Shown here: positions 54,700 through 62,979 of the stretch, piece after piece | Numbering within the stretch: position 1 is the first letter of the stretch | How the letters are laid out: each line of letters begins with the position of its first letter | Assembly (NCBI RefSeq): GCF_024199795.1 | Contig: NZ_JANADK010000001.1 | Coordinates: 3,658,001-3,722,000 of the forward strand | DNA from: Bradyrhizobium sp. CCGB01 | GTDB taxonomy: Bacteria; Pseudomonadota; Alphaproteobacteria; Rhizobiales; Xanthobacteraceae | Length of the DNA: 64,000 nucleotides | Direction: 5' to 3' | The notes under the pieces: generated by a model | The model's input: only the letters and a program-made list of their open reading frames with translations | The model's database searches: none | What the model was told of the DNA's origin: nothing | Program-made: the position numbers and the translations under genes

Positions 54700-55710
54700 T
54701 TAATCCTCGATCACCGCATCAACGAGCAGGGGCCGGGTGTGAAGATAGCGCGTCGCTCTACGCTTGGAAGTGATGTCTTTGAAAACCTTCTGTACCTGCG
54801 TTGCGGCTAAACCGACGGCCTCGGCCACGTCGTCGGCGGAAATGCCGTGGTCGACTGCGTACATGCAGACATCAGTCAGTCGATAGGGAGCGGCGAAATA
54901 GAACTCCTCCTGGCTCTGCGGCAGGGAGAACGTGTCGGACGTCGGCGGCCGCTGCCTGATCTCCTCGTCCACGCCGAGATATTCGGCGAGCTGGTAGACC
55001 TGGCTCTTGTAGAGATGTGCGATCGGCATGACGTCCGCATCACCATCGCCCTGCTTCACGAAGAAGCCTTGATCATGCTCCAGCCGGTTCGGCGTACCTA
55101 TCACGGCGTACTTTAGGCGGTCCGCGTGATAGTATTCGGTCATTTTGCGGACACGTTGCTTGTAGTTGGTCGCGGCGACTATCTGCAGGTAGACCTCGGG
55201 TGGAAGACGTACGGTGGAGGTTTCGCCATTCGGGTCCTGTACGGTCAGACGAGTGATGTTGATGCCATTGCGCTCCAAAATCGAGCCAAGTACCAGCTTG
55301 CACTTCCAGTCGTCGTCGTATTGGGGGACGACCGTCTGAATCGCCTCTCGCTGTCGGCGGTATGCGCCCAACGCTTCGAGAGCAGGCGCTATGTGTTCGA
55401 CAACCGTCGTAAGGCGCAGCTGCGCGGCGACGGCCATGCCAAGCCTCATTGAATCGGCAGACGAGTCGCGCTCGGGCATGAGCAGCCCGAGAACTTTGGT
55501 ATTTCCAAAGGCGCGTGCACACAGCGCCGCCACCACCGAGCTGTCGATGCCGCCGGAAAGCCCGACAATGGCTCCGCGTCGGCCAAGCGCGCCAAGAACT
55601 CGGTCGCGCAGGAACGCGACAATGCGCGCGACTTCCTCTGGCGCGTCCAGGACTAGAGCGTCTTTACTGAACGCTCGTTCGGTTGGGCTGTGAGCTACTT
55701 GCAAGGTCAC
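54700..55710 (-). CDS. NAD-synthase-like (NadE family) ATP-pyrophosphatase
   Basis: A 336-residue N-type PP-loop enzyme with AIVGLSGGIDSSVVAALCAR, later KYAVIGTPNRLEHDQGFFVK and DADVMPIAHLYKSQVYQLAE. These are NH3-dependent NAD synthase landmarks. It begins with GTG (MTLQVAHSPTER) and overlaps the thioesterase gene by 47 nt. Encoded between a thioesterase and an asparagine-synthase-like gene, it may use ammonia on an adenylated intermediate of the decoration pathway rather than serve general NAD synthesis. A housekeeping nadE elsewhere would test this. Confidence 0.82.
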   Translation of the reverse strand: MTLQVAHSPTERAFSKDALVLDAPEEVARIVAFLRDRVLGALGRRGAIVGLSGGIDSSVVAALCARAFGNTKVLGLLMPERDSSADSMRLGMAVAAQLRLTTVVEHIAPALEALGAYRRQREAIQTVVPQYDDDWKCKLVLGSILERNGINITRLTVQDPNGETSTVRLPPEVYLQIVAATNYKQRVRKMTEYYHADRLKYAVIGTPNRLEHDQGFFVKQGDGDADVMPIAHLYKSQVYQLAEYLGVDEEIRQRPPTSDTFSLPQSQEEFYFAAPYRLTDVCMYAVDHGISADDVAEAVGLAATQVQKVFKDITSKRRATRYLHTRPLLVDAVIED

Positions 55711-56581
55711 GTGAACAATCCGCCTCTTTCTCGGGAAATTCGGTTGGTGAGTATGTCTGCGACAGCGCCTTCTGAACGAGATGCAAGTTCATTGCGAGGT
55801 AAGGGGGCATGACCAGATCGGTGTGAGTGCCCGCGCTTGGGACGACGTCGACCTGGGCAAACGCACGGTCCCATCCGAGAGTTTGGGGCATCTTGTTTCG
55901 CTTGCATCGGAATAGGACGGCGGAGATCGGCAACATCGATTTCGGCTCCGCCAACCACCGGAAGTAGGCCTTCGCGCGCAAGACTTCCTGCAATTCCTGC
56001 TTGAGCCTGAAAGACGTGAGGTCGAACTGCCCCTTCGTGCGGCGATCGATCATCCGAGCCAGGTTAGCTTCATGGCCGATCGCAACGGTTGCCTTGGCGA
56101 GGGCGCGGCAGACCATCCGCGACGCGGTTACCCGGTTGTTGCGGATTCGACGGATGGTGCGGCTCAATGTCTCCCATGCAGAGCTGCGCTCGCCCATGAG
56201 GCTGGTGTCGAGAATTCCGAAAAACTTCACCGACCGGCCGGAGGCAAACAGTCGCGTCGCGACCTCGAAAGCGACCGCGCCACCGAGGGAATGACCGAGA
56301 AGTCGAACATGGCCCCGCGGCTGGATGCGATTGATTTGCTCCACTGCAGCGGCAGCCATATCGCAAACGCTGTCTTGACCCTGCAATATCTTGCCGAGAT
56401 CCGGGTAACGGATCGGAACGACATGAGCAATTTCGCGTATCGAGGCGGTGAGAGCGGCGAGGCTGGCTCCATAACCAAGTGAGCCGGGCAATAGGAAAAG
56501 CATGGGCGGTGCCGCCGCCACAATGTAAGACGGCGGAGAAGCCAGATCCTCGCCTTTATCAATCAATGGTCGTAGTTTCAT
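55664..56581 (-). CDS. Stand-alone thioesterase (alpha/beta hydrolase), paralogue of the NRPS-like TE
   Basis: A 305-residue protein with LLFLPGSLGYGASLAALTAS, catalytic Ser in LLGHSLGGAVAFEVATRL, and the late His in GTHTDLVMPPYLAMN. It aligns by eye along its whole length with the thioesterase domain of the tridomain protein at 35026-37758 (shared G-S-(M/L)-G-Y-G, KF-x-GILDT, LGWD). It probably releases or transfers an acyl group from the ACP. Start MKLRPLIDKGE was chosen because upstream Met codons lie inside the 16-bp palindrome. No clear ribosome site. Confidence 0.85.
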   Translation of the reverse strand: MKLRPLIDKGEDLASPPSYIVAAAPPMLFLLPGSLGYGASLAALTASIREIAHVVPIRYPDLGKILQGQDSVCDMAAAAVEQINRIQPRGHVRLLGHSLGGAVAFEVATRLFASGRSVKFFGILDTSLMGERSSAWETLSRTIRRIRNNRVTASRMVCRALAKATVAIGHEANLARMIDRRTKGQFDLTSFRLKQELQEVLRAKAYFRWLAEPKSMLPISAVLFRCKRNKMPQTLGWDRAFAQVDVVPSAGTHTDLVMPPYLAMNLHLVQKALSQTYSPTEFPEKEADCSRDLASSSQPNRTSVQ

Positions 56582-56643
56582 TTGAATGCAACCGACCGAC
56601 CGAGCTTCGAAACTGGAGTATGAATGCGTGGAAAATCCTCTCA

Positions 56644-56659
56644 TCATTCATTTGCATGA
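56644..56659. promoter_or_regulatory. 16-bp EPS-locus palindrome, site 3
   Basis: TCATTCATTTGCATGA, 63 nt before the thioesterase start. It would control the thioesterase - NadE - AsnB - ligase - ACP operon. Confidence 0.65.
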
Positions 56660-56773
56660 AGCATATGGTCGCGCTTGAGAAATTGCTTGTTCTCGCCCGA
56701 GTCCATCTGTCGTCCATATCCCGCCTCCTCATGCGGACGCGAAGTTCGGGGCGCACTCTTTCGGCCTTCCGGG

Positions 56774-58078
56774 TCACACAGGCCCATTGACGGGTGCGCC
56801 CGACGTCCGCGCGCCGCCAGGGCCGTTCAAGAGTGACAGCGCCACGAAAATTCCCAAGGCGTAGCCGGTCGCTCCTCCGGCAGCCATGATGTAGATGACC
56901 TGCAAGGGGTCGTGGCCGAGGTGAGCACCGATGAGGAGCGGAGCAAATACGAACAGGGCCCGCACCAGGTCAACCAGGAGCCGCAGTTCTTGGCGACGAA
57001 AAAGCGTCGGAACTTCTTGAATGGGCGTCGACAAGGCCTGTGCGGCGCACATGAGCGCCAGGGCGGCCATGATCTGACCCGTAGGCATCCAGGAGGGGCC
57101 GAGCAGCGGAACGACAACATAGGGGGAGATAAATCCAAGGCCAAGTACCGGCAGAGCGATCAGACCGGCCGCAACGACCAACAGGCCCCATGCGGTGCCG
57201 AGCAGATGCTGACGGTCGAAGTCTTTGCTGGCCTCGGCGACGAAGACATTGCTGAGCGGCAGGGCGATCAGGGTGACCGGACCGGTCACGAGTCGGGCAG
57301 CGACGCCAAAATGCCCGGCGAATGCGGTGCCGAATAGCGATCCTATGAAGATCGCGGGGAGATTGATGATCGCAAATCCCGCAAGGGCCGAGGGCAGCTC
57401 GAACAGCGGAAACTTGTACTCCCGTCGCGCCGTCGCAGCGACCGCTCCCCATGAGGCCTGCATGATGCGGCGGATGTCCTCCCATTTCAGGAGCCGAACG
57501 CAGAGAAATGCGATCAGCACGGCCTGGCTCAGGATGTGGGCCCGGACCATTGCATCGTCCCCGAGGCGCGCGATGCCGAAGCCCACCTGGAGCAGTGCCA
57601 TCGTGGCCGGCAGGATTAGGCGACCCATGCCGAAGTCACGCATGTGATTGAAGCGCAAGCACCAGCAGTTCATCGCGTCGGCAACGCCGACCGCGGCCAT
57701 CCCGATCGGTACGAGGTAGGTAAGATGTTGCAGTCGTCCTGGCACCACGCCCGACAGCAGGTATCCCGCGGCAAGCGCAACAGAGGTCGTAGCGCAGACC
57801 GCCAGGAGTGTGAGCTTGAGCGCGACCAGCGCGTGAGCTCTGTCCTCAACCACGTACAGAGAGGTGCTGAAGCGAAGCCCAGCTATCGCGCCGAGGATGT
57901 TTACGATTGAGAGATAGATCGTGAAGATTCCAAAATCCTCCGGCGAATAGAGCCGGGTGAGGATGGGAATGGCCGCGACGAGCATGAGCTGGCCGGTGAG
58001 TGCTAGGGCGGAGACGCCCGCCGCTGCACGAACAAGGGCCCCTGTCCGCGTCGGACCGGTAGCCGTTTTCGCGGCCAT
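56774..58078 (-). CDS. Wzx-type polysaccharide flippase (oligosaccharide/lipid flippase family)
   Basis: A 434-residue protein with about 12 hydrophobic helices of the MOP flippase type. The first helix is ALALTGQLMLVAAIPILTRL, followed by the conserved YSPEDFGIFTIYLS. It moves undecaprenyl-linked repeat units across the inner membrane for the Wzy-type polymerase encoded at 41778. The start MAAKTATGPTR is chosen because GAGGA lies upstream; ATG 58105 has no ribosome site. Single-gene unit with its own 16-bp palindrome upstream. Confidence 0.9.
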   Translation of the reverse strand: MAAKTATGPTRTGALVRAAAGVSALALTGQLMLVAAIPILTRLYSPEDFGIFTIYLSIVNILGAIAGLRFSTSLYVVEDRAHALVALKLTLLAVCATTSVALAAGYLLSGVVPGRLQHLTYLVPIGMAAVGVADAMNCWCLRFNHMRDFGMGRLILPATMALLQVGFGIARLGDDAMVRAHILSQAVLIAFLCVRLLKWEDIRRIMQASWGAVAATARREYKFPLFELPSALAGFAIINLPAIFIGSLFGTAFAGHFGVAARLVTGPVTLIALPLSNVFVAEASKDFDRQHLLGTAWGLLVVAAGLIALPVLGLGFISPYVVVPLLGPSWMPTGQIMAALALMCAAQALSTPIQEVPTLFRRQELRLLVDLVRALFVFAPLLIGAHLGHDPLQVIYIMAAGGATGYALGIFVALSLLNGPGGARTSGAPVNGPV

Positions 58079-58180
58079 GAGAAGCTTCCTCAGTCCAGAA
58101 TTCATTTCAGAAAAGGCAATTTCGTAGCGGCCGAGCAATGTACTTTGGTTCGATCGTAGGATGGAGCGGGGCGCGCGCCA

Positions 58181-58196
58181 TCATTCGTTCGCATGA
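58181..58196. promoter_or_regulatory. 16-bp EPS-locus palindrome, site 4
   Basis: TCATTCGTTCGCATGA, 103 nt before the flippase start. Half-sites TCATTCG and CGCATGA around TT. The rest of 58079-58339 has no visible gene. Confidence 0.68.
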
Positions 58197-58339
58197 CGGT
58201 CCCGCCGGAATCGAAAGAGAGCTTGCATGATTTGCTCGTGCTTGCGGAATAGAACACATTCGGAGTCCGACCCGCGATCGGGGCCGGCCAGTAAAAAAGC
58301 GGCTGCGATGCGCTTGGCTTGTGGGCGGATGATAGATCC

Positions 58340-59428
58340 TCACGCAAGCCGCGCGGACGGGAGACGCCTATCTGCAGGCGATGGGGATGTGAGCTGTGCA
58401 AGTCGAAGGCCGGTCCGCGCGAGCAGGTCCGACAAGGCGGGTGGTCTGACAGCGATCAGGTTGTCGTCGTCCGGTCCCGGTATGTCAGGGGACGCCGGCT
58501 CGAGTCGTCCCGCCCTGAGATGGTAGAGCGCAAACCCGTGATTGATCAGACGATCATACAGCTCCGCACGCGAAGTGCCGGCCCTTCGAAGGTTGAGCTC
58601 AGAGTCTTCTATGTAGAGACATCGGCAATTGGAAACGGTCCGGGCGGCGCCTTTCAGAAGATCGACTTCGAACCCTTCGACATCAACCTTCAGAAGATCC
58701 ACCGGCCGGTTTCCGACGATCGAATCGAGCGGTCGCACCGGAACTCGGAACGAGGCGCTGCCGGCCGGAGGCGTAGCGCATGCGAAGTTCATGTCATCAC
58801 TCCGAAAGTCCGTGAAGACGAGTTCGCCATCCGTGCTGCCGATCGCAGTGTTGTGGACCTCGATAGTTAATCCGTTTAGGCGAATGTTTCCGAGCAGGTA
58901 TTTGCAGATGCGCGGATGTGCTTCGATGGCAATGACCCGTCCGGATCGGGCAACCCGCATGGCAGCCGCAAGGCTCAGCTGTCCTACATTCGCGCCGACA
59001 TCAACGAAGGTTTCTCCGGGTTGCAGGTATGCTCCGACGAAGTCGGCGTCTTCGGCGCGAAAATTCCGCCTGCGCCATAGCCCAGCGGACACGGAGCTGG
59101 GATAGAAGCGCATTTTGTATCCAGCGGGAAAGCTGAAGGTGATGAACCGGCACAATCCGCTCGCCCACAGTGCGCGCGATAGCAGGAACCGAGTCTTGTC
59201 GGGCTCTTCTCGAATTCGAGTGAGCAGTTGATGCAATTTGCGCAAGGGCTCTTCACCATGTCTAGCGGTTAGCTGCCCGGCGGAGCTTAGGATGACCGGA
59301 ACGCCCAGCCATCCTTCATTTGCATGATGGTATCGATCGGTTGATTCTGAATCTGCTGGTTCCACCGTGATTTTTGCCGACCGAGCTGACAGCTTCGAAA
59401 CGTTGCGCCGCGGGATGATCATCGTCAT
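58340..59428 (-). CDS. FkbM-family methyltransferase
   Basis: Up to 362 residues. The SAM-binding region is GETFVDVGANVGQLSLAAAM, followed by AIEAHPRICKYLLGNIRLNG and the FkbM C-terminal pattern VDLLKVDVEGFEVDLLKGA. It likely O-methylates a sugar of the polymer. The annotated ATG at 59428 lies inside one 16-bp palindrome and the frame runs through a second one at 59312. A downstream start is therefore likely; TTG 59245, preceded by GAAGAG, would give 302 residues and a more normal size. Confidence 0.83.
   Translation of the reverse strand: MTMIIPRRNVSKLSARSAKITVEPADSESTDRYHHANEGWLGVPVILSSAGQLTARHGEEPLRKLHQLLTRIREEPDKTRFLLSRALWASGLCRFITFSFPAGYKMRFYPSSVSAGLWRRRNFRAEDADFVGAYLQPGETFVDVGANVGQLSLAAAMRVARSGRVIAIEAHPRICKYLLGNIRLNGLTIEVHNTAIGSTDGELVFTDFRSDDMNFACATPPAGSASFRVPVRPLDSIVGNRPVDLLKVDVEGFEVDLLKGAARTVSNCRCLYIEDSELNLRRAGTSRAELYDRLINHGFALYHLRAGRLEPASPDIPGPDDDNLIAVRPPALSDLLARTGLRLAQLTSPSPADRRLPSARLA
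59312..59327. promoter_or_regulatory. 16-bp EPS-locus palindrome, site 5
   Basis: TCCTTCATTTGCATGA, within the 5' part of the longest FkbM frame. It differs by one base from site 3. It would sit 67 nt before the alternative TTG start. Confidence 0.6.
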
Positions 59429-59440
59429 GCGAATGAAGGA
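59425..59440. promoter_or_regulatory. 16-bp EPS-locus palindrome, site 6 (opposite orientation)
   Basis: TCATGCGAATGAAGGA. Its reverse complement differs by one base from site 5. It faces the plus-strand glycosyltransferase gene starting at 59615, keeping the same orientation relative to its gene as the other sites. Confidence 0.63.
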
Positions 59441-59614
59441 TGACCGGCCCCAATCCCGCTACCTACCTTTGGTCGTGCGTCATTCGGTCGGTATTGACGT
59501 TCACTGCCCGTCAAGAAGGAGGCGGTGAGACGCGATGAGGTCGGAGTTTTGCGGAGCCGATCGCGGGTTCGTCTGAGCCGGCGGCTCCAATGAACTGAGC
59601 CTGAGGGAAAAGCG

Positions 59615-60613
59615 ATGAACCGGTTGCAGCTCGAAGGGTCGGATAGCATCCGAGATCCAGATGTCCGCCCCCTGATTTCCGTGGCCACGCCAACGTTCCG
59701 TCGACCGGATCTGATGCGCCGTACGATTGAAAGCGTGCTGCAGCAGAACTACTCCGACTGGGAAATGGTGATCAGCGACGACGAAGGTCCAGAAGGCGTC
59801 ACCTGGAGCATGCTGTCCGAATATGCTCGGAGCGACTCGCGTATTCGGGTTGTCGAGAACCACCGAGGACAGGGCCAGGTTGAGAATACGAACAACGCGA
59901 TGCTCGCATGTCGCGGCCATTGGATCAAAGTGTTGCATGACGACGACTGGCTCGTGCCAGGATCGCTCGACACTTTTGCGGAAATGGCGAGGACGTATCC
60001 CACCGCAGCGTTCATGACCTCTACGTCTCATCTCGTCCAGGACGACGGCATAAAATACCGTCGGGGAGGGCAGGTCACGGTGTATTCGAGCCAGCAATGC
60101 CTGACTGATCTCTACCTGGTCGGTAAGACCCGAGTGCTCGGGATCGTTCCGTCGACCCTGCTGATCAACAGCGAGGTCATCCAGGCGGGTTGTCTGATGC
60201 GAAACTACAAGTCGATCAAGTGGGGGGTCGACCAGCTTTTCTTCATCGACCTCGCCTGTCATGGCGACATGGTGGCGATCGACGACGGCTTGATCTTTTA
60301 TGACATGACGGATCACGAGAGCATTACGGCTTCCAAATCGTTCCCTCAGATCGATCAGGAGACCCTTGATCTCAAATATCTGACCTGGAGCCTTGTCGAG
60401 GACAAGCAAGGGCTTCCAGATCCCGAAGCGGTCGTACGTGCATTGCGGGTTGCAAGATTGCGTGGAAGATTTCGCCACCAGTCCTGGGGGGCAACGATCC
60501 GGGACGCGCTCCAGATCCTGCGCCCCTCGGTTATCAAGGCCGCCAACATAGCCATCCGGGCGCGAACGCGTGCATCGGCAGCCGGCTCATCGATTCGCCT
60601 GGGTCACGCCTGA
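59615..60613 (+). CDS. Glycosyltransferase family 2 protein
   Basis: A 332-residue GT-A enzyme. It starts MNRLQLEGSDSIRDPDVRPL after AGGGAAAAGCG. Motifs are LISVATPTFRRPDLMRRTIE, VISDDEGPEG and the metal-binding HDDDW. It adds a sugar during repeat-unit assembly at the cytoplasmic face. It is the only plus-strand gene among the polysaccharide genes and is divergent from the FkbM gene. Confidence 0.9.
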   Translation: MNRLQLEGSDSIRDPDVRPLISVATPTFRRPDLMRRTIESVLQQNYSDWEMVISDDEGPEGVTWSMLSEYARSDSRIRVVENHRGQGQVENTNNAMLACRGHWIKVLHDDDWLVPGSLDTFAEMARTYPTAAFMTSTSHLVQDDGIKYRRGGQVTVYSSQQCLTDLYLVGKTRVLGIVPSTLLINSEVIQAGCLMRNYKSIKWGVDQLFFIDLACHGDMVAIDDGLIFYDMTDHESITASKSFPQIDQETLDLKYLTWSLVEDKQGLPDPEAVVRALRVARLRGRFRHQSWGATIRDALQILRPSVIKAANIAIRARTRASAAGSSIRLGHA

Positions 60614-60631
60614 CCGGCCGCCGCTGATCAT

Positions 60632-61879
60632 TTATCGGGACAGAGCGCTGGTCTGACCAGGGCCATTGAGCCGTGTTACAAAGTCGAACACGGGGCCGCC
60701 CGGTACCCCCCAATTGCTTGACCAAATCACTTGCGACCCGTCGGGCGACGGCGAACCGTGAGTCTCGCTCCAGTAATTGTGCGGTACGTTGCGTGTGTAC
60801 GCAATGCGTCGAAATTCGCCACTGCCGTCAATTCGCAGAGCAATGACTTCCCGGGCGAAGGGCGCAAACTTTGGCAGCTGGGCGATCTCGGACGGATCGC
60901 CGCCATAGCTGAGAATCACCCAGCCGGGCCAGTGGATCGCGCGCGTGGACGCATGTGAGGCCTCTCCACGCGGAGCAAGGGCGGTAACCATACCGTCATC
61001 CAGCCGGCGCTTGATTACCTGGTATATGTCGGGATCGGACTTGCTGATTCCGACGTATACCTCGCGTCCATCCGCGTCCACGGCCATGTCGCCGTGGCTC
61101 GGCCGATGATGTTCGGTCCAGCTCTGTACCAGATCGCCTGCGACCGTAAAGATGAATGCCTCATCCTTTCCGTCGACCCATCGGCTGCATCTGATGTAGT
61201 TGCCGAGGGACGATATCTCACAAACGCCGTCTCGTCCGGGCAGTTTCCCGACTTCGATATCCGGAAACTTCTGTCGGCTCACGAGATCGAACGCGAATGC
61301 GACGACCATGCCGTCTGCACGTGTGCCGCGCACGGCGACGCGCCGGCCGTCCTGAGAGGGATTACCCTTTCCTGGTCCGAACTGAAGCCCCCGATAGCCT
61401 TCGGCCATCAACATGATCTCTTCGGCATTGGTTCGCGGCGTCCAGAGCGAGATCTTGCGCCCGATCACGCAGATCATTCGCTCGGGATCGCGCGGGTGCC
61501 ATTCGCACTCATCCTCGCGTTGCCGACGGAACAATGGAACGTATGTCTGTCCGTCGAGAAAGCAGAGCCCGTTACAACCGTTGGCGATCAAGAGCAGAGT
61601 CTGGTCCGCGTTCCACGCCTGGGCACTCGAATATCGGTGGGTACAATAAGCTCGTTGGCAAGCCATGCCAGCGCCCAGGGGCCCCGGGGTCGTTATCCGG
61701 ACGATAGTGGCGCCGGTGTCCGGGTCGATGACCGGAACGAGATAGTCGGGCAAGTTCAGGCTGCTGGCTGTAGTGAGCTTGGTTTTGGCGAGCGTCTGTG
61801 CCGCGGCGATGCCTGCCAACGTAAGCACGACCACCGCAACACCGGCCAAGCCAATTCGAGTACAGAGGGACGGAGACAT
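60632..61879 (-). CDS. Exported beta-propeller protein (oligogalacturonate-lyase-like)
   Basis: A 415-residue protein with a signal peptide (MSPSLCTRIGLAGVAVVVLT, cleavage near IAAAQT). The body shows repeated propeller blades: AWNADQTLLLIANG, CEWHPRDPERMICVIGR, HGDMAVDADGREVYVG and the closing GSPSPDGSQVIWSSNWG, with His residues typical of oligogalacturonate-lyase-type propellers. It may cleave or bind the polysaccharide in the periplasm. ATG 61879 is preferred because GGAG lies 13 nt upstream; two Met codons precede it. A polysaccharide-locus palindrome lies 151 nt upstream. Confidence 0.78.
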   Translation of the reverse strand: MSPSLCTRIGLAGVAVVVLTLAGIAAAQTLAKTKLTTASSLNLPDYLVPVIDPDTGATIVRITTPGPLGAGMACQRAYCTHRYSSAQAWNADQTLLLIANGCNGLCFLDGQTYVPLFRRQREDECEWHPRDPERMICVIGRKISLWTPRTNAEEIMLMAEGYRGLQFGPGKGNPSQDGRRVAVRGTRADGMVVAFAFDLVSRQKFPDIEVGKLPGRDGVCEISSLGNYIRCSRWVDGKDEAFIFTVAGDLVQSWTEHHRPSHGDMAVDADGREVYVGISKSDPDIYQVIKRRLDDGMVTALAPRGEASHASTRAIHWPGWVILSYGGDPSEIAQLPKFAPFAREVIALRIDGSGEFRRIAYTRNVPHNYWSETHGSPSPDGSQVIWSSNWGVPGGPVFDFVTRLNGPGQTSALSR

Positions 61880-62029
61880 CGTATCGTGCTCCATAGCAAG
61901 CAAGGGCTTGGATCAAGCAAGTGGGCAATCGGCCAACATGAGGCCCGAGTCCCACCCGTCACCAGGCTCTTGCGGCGGCCAGGGATCTTGTCACGACGAT
62001 GCTTTTTGCCTGTCGGATCCCAACGCGCA

Positions 62030-62045
62030 TCATCCGAATGCAGGA
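62030..62045. promoter_or_regulatory. 16-bp EPS-locus palindrome, site 7 (weaker)
   Basis: TCATCCGAATGCAGGA differs at two positions from site 6. It lies 151 nt before the beta-propeller gene in a 299-nt region (61880-62178) without another visible gene. Confidence 0.45.
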
Positions 62046-62178
62046 GACGACACGCGAAACGCCCGCAAGCTCCGATCCTTCGGCAGATCGTTCCAGCGGG
62101 ATTGATTCGCTGCGCGGCGAATGCACGCGCCACCAGCGCTTCGCGACGGTGCGATGCGCGTCAGAACCGACCAGCTGG

Positions 62179-62979
62179 CTAGTCCAACTCGGGGACGTCG
62201 GCTTCGTTACGTCCGCGCACGCGTGGCGCCAGGCTGGGAGCGATCTCGTGATCGATTGACAGCGCTAGCGCGTGCCCATTGGAGGGCCGTACCAGTGATC
62301 CGTTGCTCATTCCCCAAATCGCGGCCTGTGTCCTGTTCTGGACCCGTATCTTGCGCAGAATAGCTTTCACGTGAACTTTAACCGTGGCCTCGGCAATATC
62401 GATCTTTCGTGCGATGCACTTGTTGGAATTGCCTTCGATCAGGAAGGAGAGAATCGCTCGCTCGCGCGGCGACAGATGGGGTGCGATCCGTTCGTCATCC
62501 GCAACGATGAGGCTCGATCGCTCCTCGCTCGTTGGCTGCAGCTGAGTCTCGCGATCGGGGCCGCCATCGAGCACGTATGACAGAAATGCAGGTGGAAACA
62601 CCGTCTCGCCCATCGTCACGAGCTCTATGGATTTGATGAACGCATCGCAAGAATTGACGTCGACGAAATAGCCGTTGGCTCCGGCCTTATAGGCCGAGAT
62701 CAGTTCATGCGGCCGGTAATGGTCCGACACGATCGCGACGCGCGCGTCTGGATAGTGCTCCCGCACAAATCCGATATGCTTGATGGCTAAATCGAATTCG
62801 TCAGTATTGTTGACAATTACAAACAGTAGCTGTGCCTGGAGCGTGCTGGGTAGCTCGTCGGTGCTCGAGGCTGATATCGCGATATGGAAGTCTGCAGCAT
62901 GCAGTATTCGTGAAATTCCCTCTCGTATTAGAATGTTTCGCCCTATCAAAACGACCTTACTTGATTGCCGCCTCCTCAT
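62179..62979 (-). CDS. LuxR/NarL-type regulator with degenerate receiver domain
   Basis: A 266-residue protein. The N-terminal receiver-like domain (about 1-125) has IGRNILIREGI where active receivers have two acidic residues, and VIVNNTDEFD with Asn at the position of the phosphorylated Asp. It is therefore a pseudo-receiver unlikely to be phosphorylated. The C-terminal LuxR domain has LSPRERAILSFLIEGNSNKC, IARKIDIAEATVKVHVKAIL and KIRVQNRTQAAIW. The start MRRRQSSKVVLI has GGAGGGTATT upstream. Its place at the edge of the polysaccharide locus makes it a candidate regulator of the palindrome-bearing genes. Confidence 0.88.
   Translation of the reverse strand: MRRRQSSKVVLIGRNILIREGISRILHAADFHIAISASSTDELPSTLQAQLLFVIVNNTDEFDLAIKHIGFVREHYPDARVAIVSDHYRPHELISAYKAGANGYFVDVNSCDAFIKSIELVTMGETVFPPAFLSYVLDGGPDRETQLQPTSEERSSLIVADDERIAPHLSPRERAILSFLIEGNSNKCIARKIDIAEATVKVHVKAILRKIRVQNRTQAAIWGMSNGSLVRPSNGHALALSIDHEIAPSLAPRVRGRNEADVPELD

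Noticed and set aside
35026..56581. Exosortase/PEP-CTERM-associated polysaccharide system
   Set aside because: AMP ligase, ACP and AsnB-like genes resemble such loci, but no exosortase and no PEP-CTERM substrate are seen in the window.
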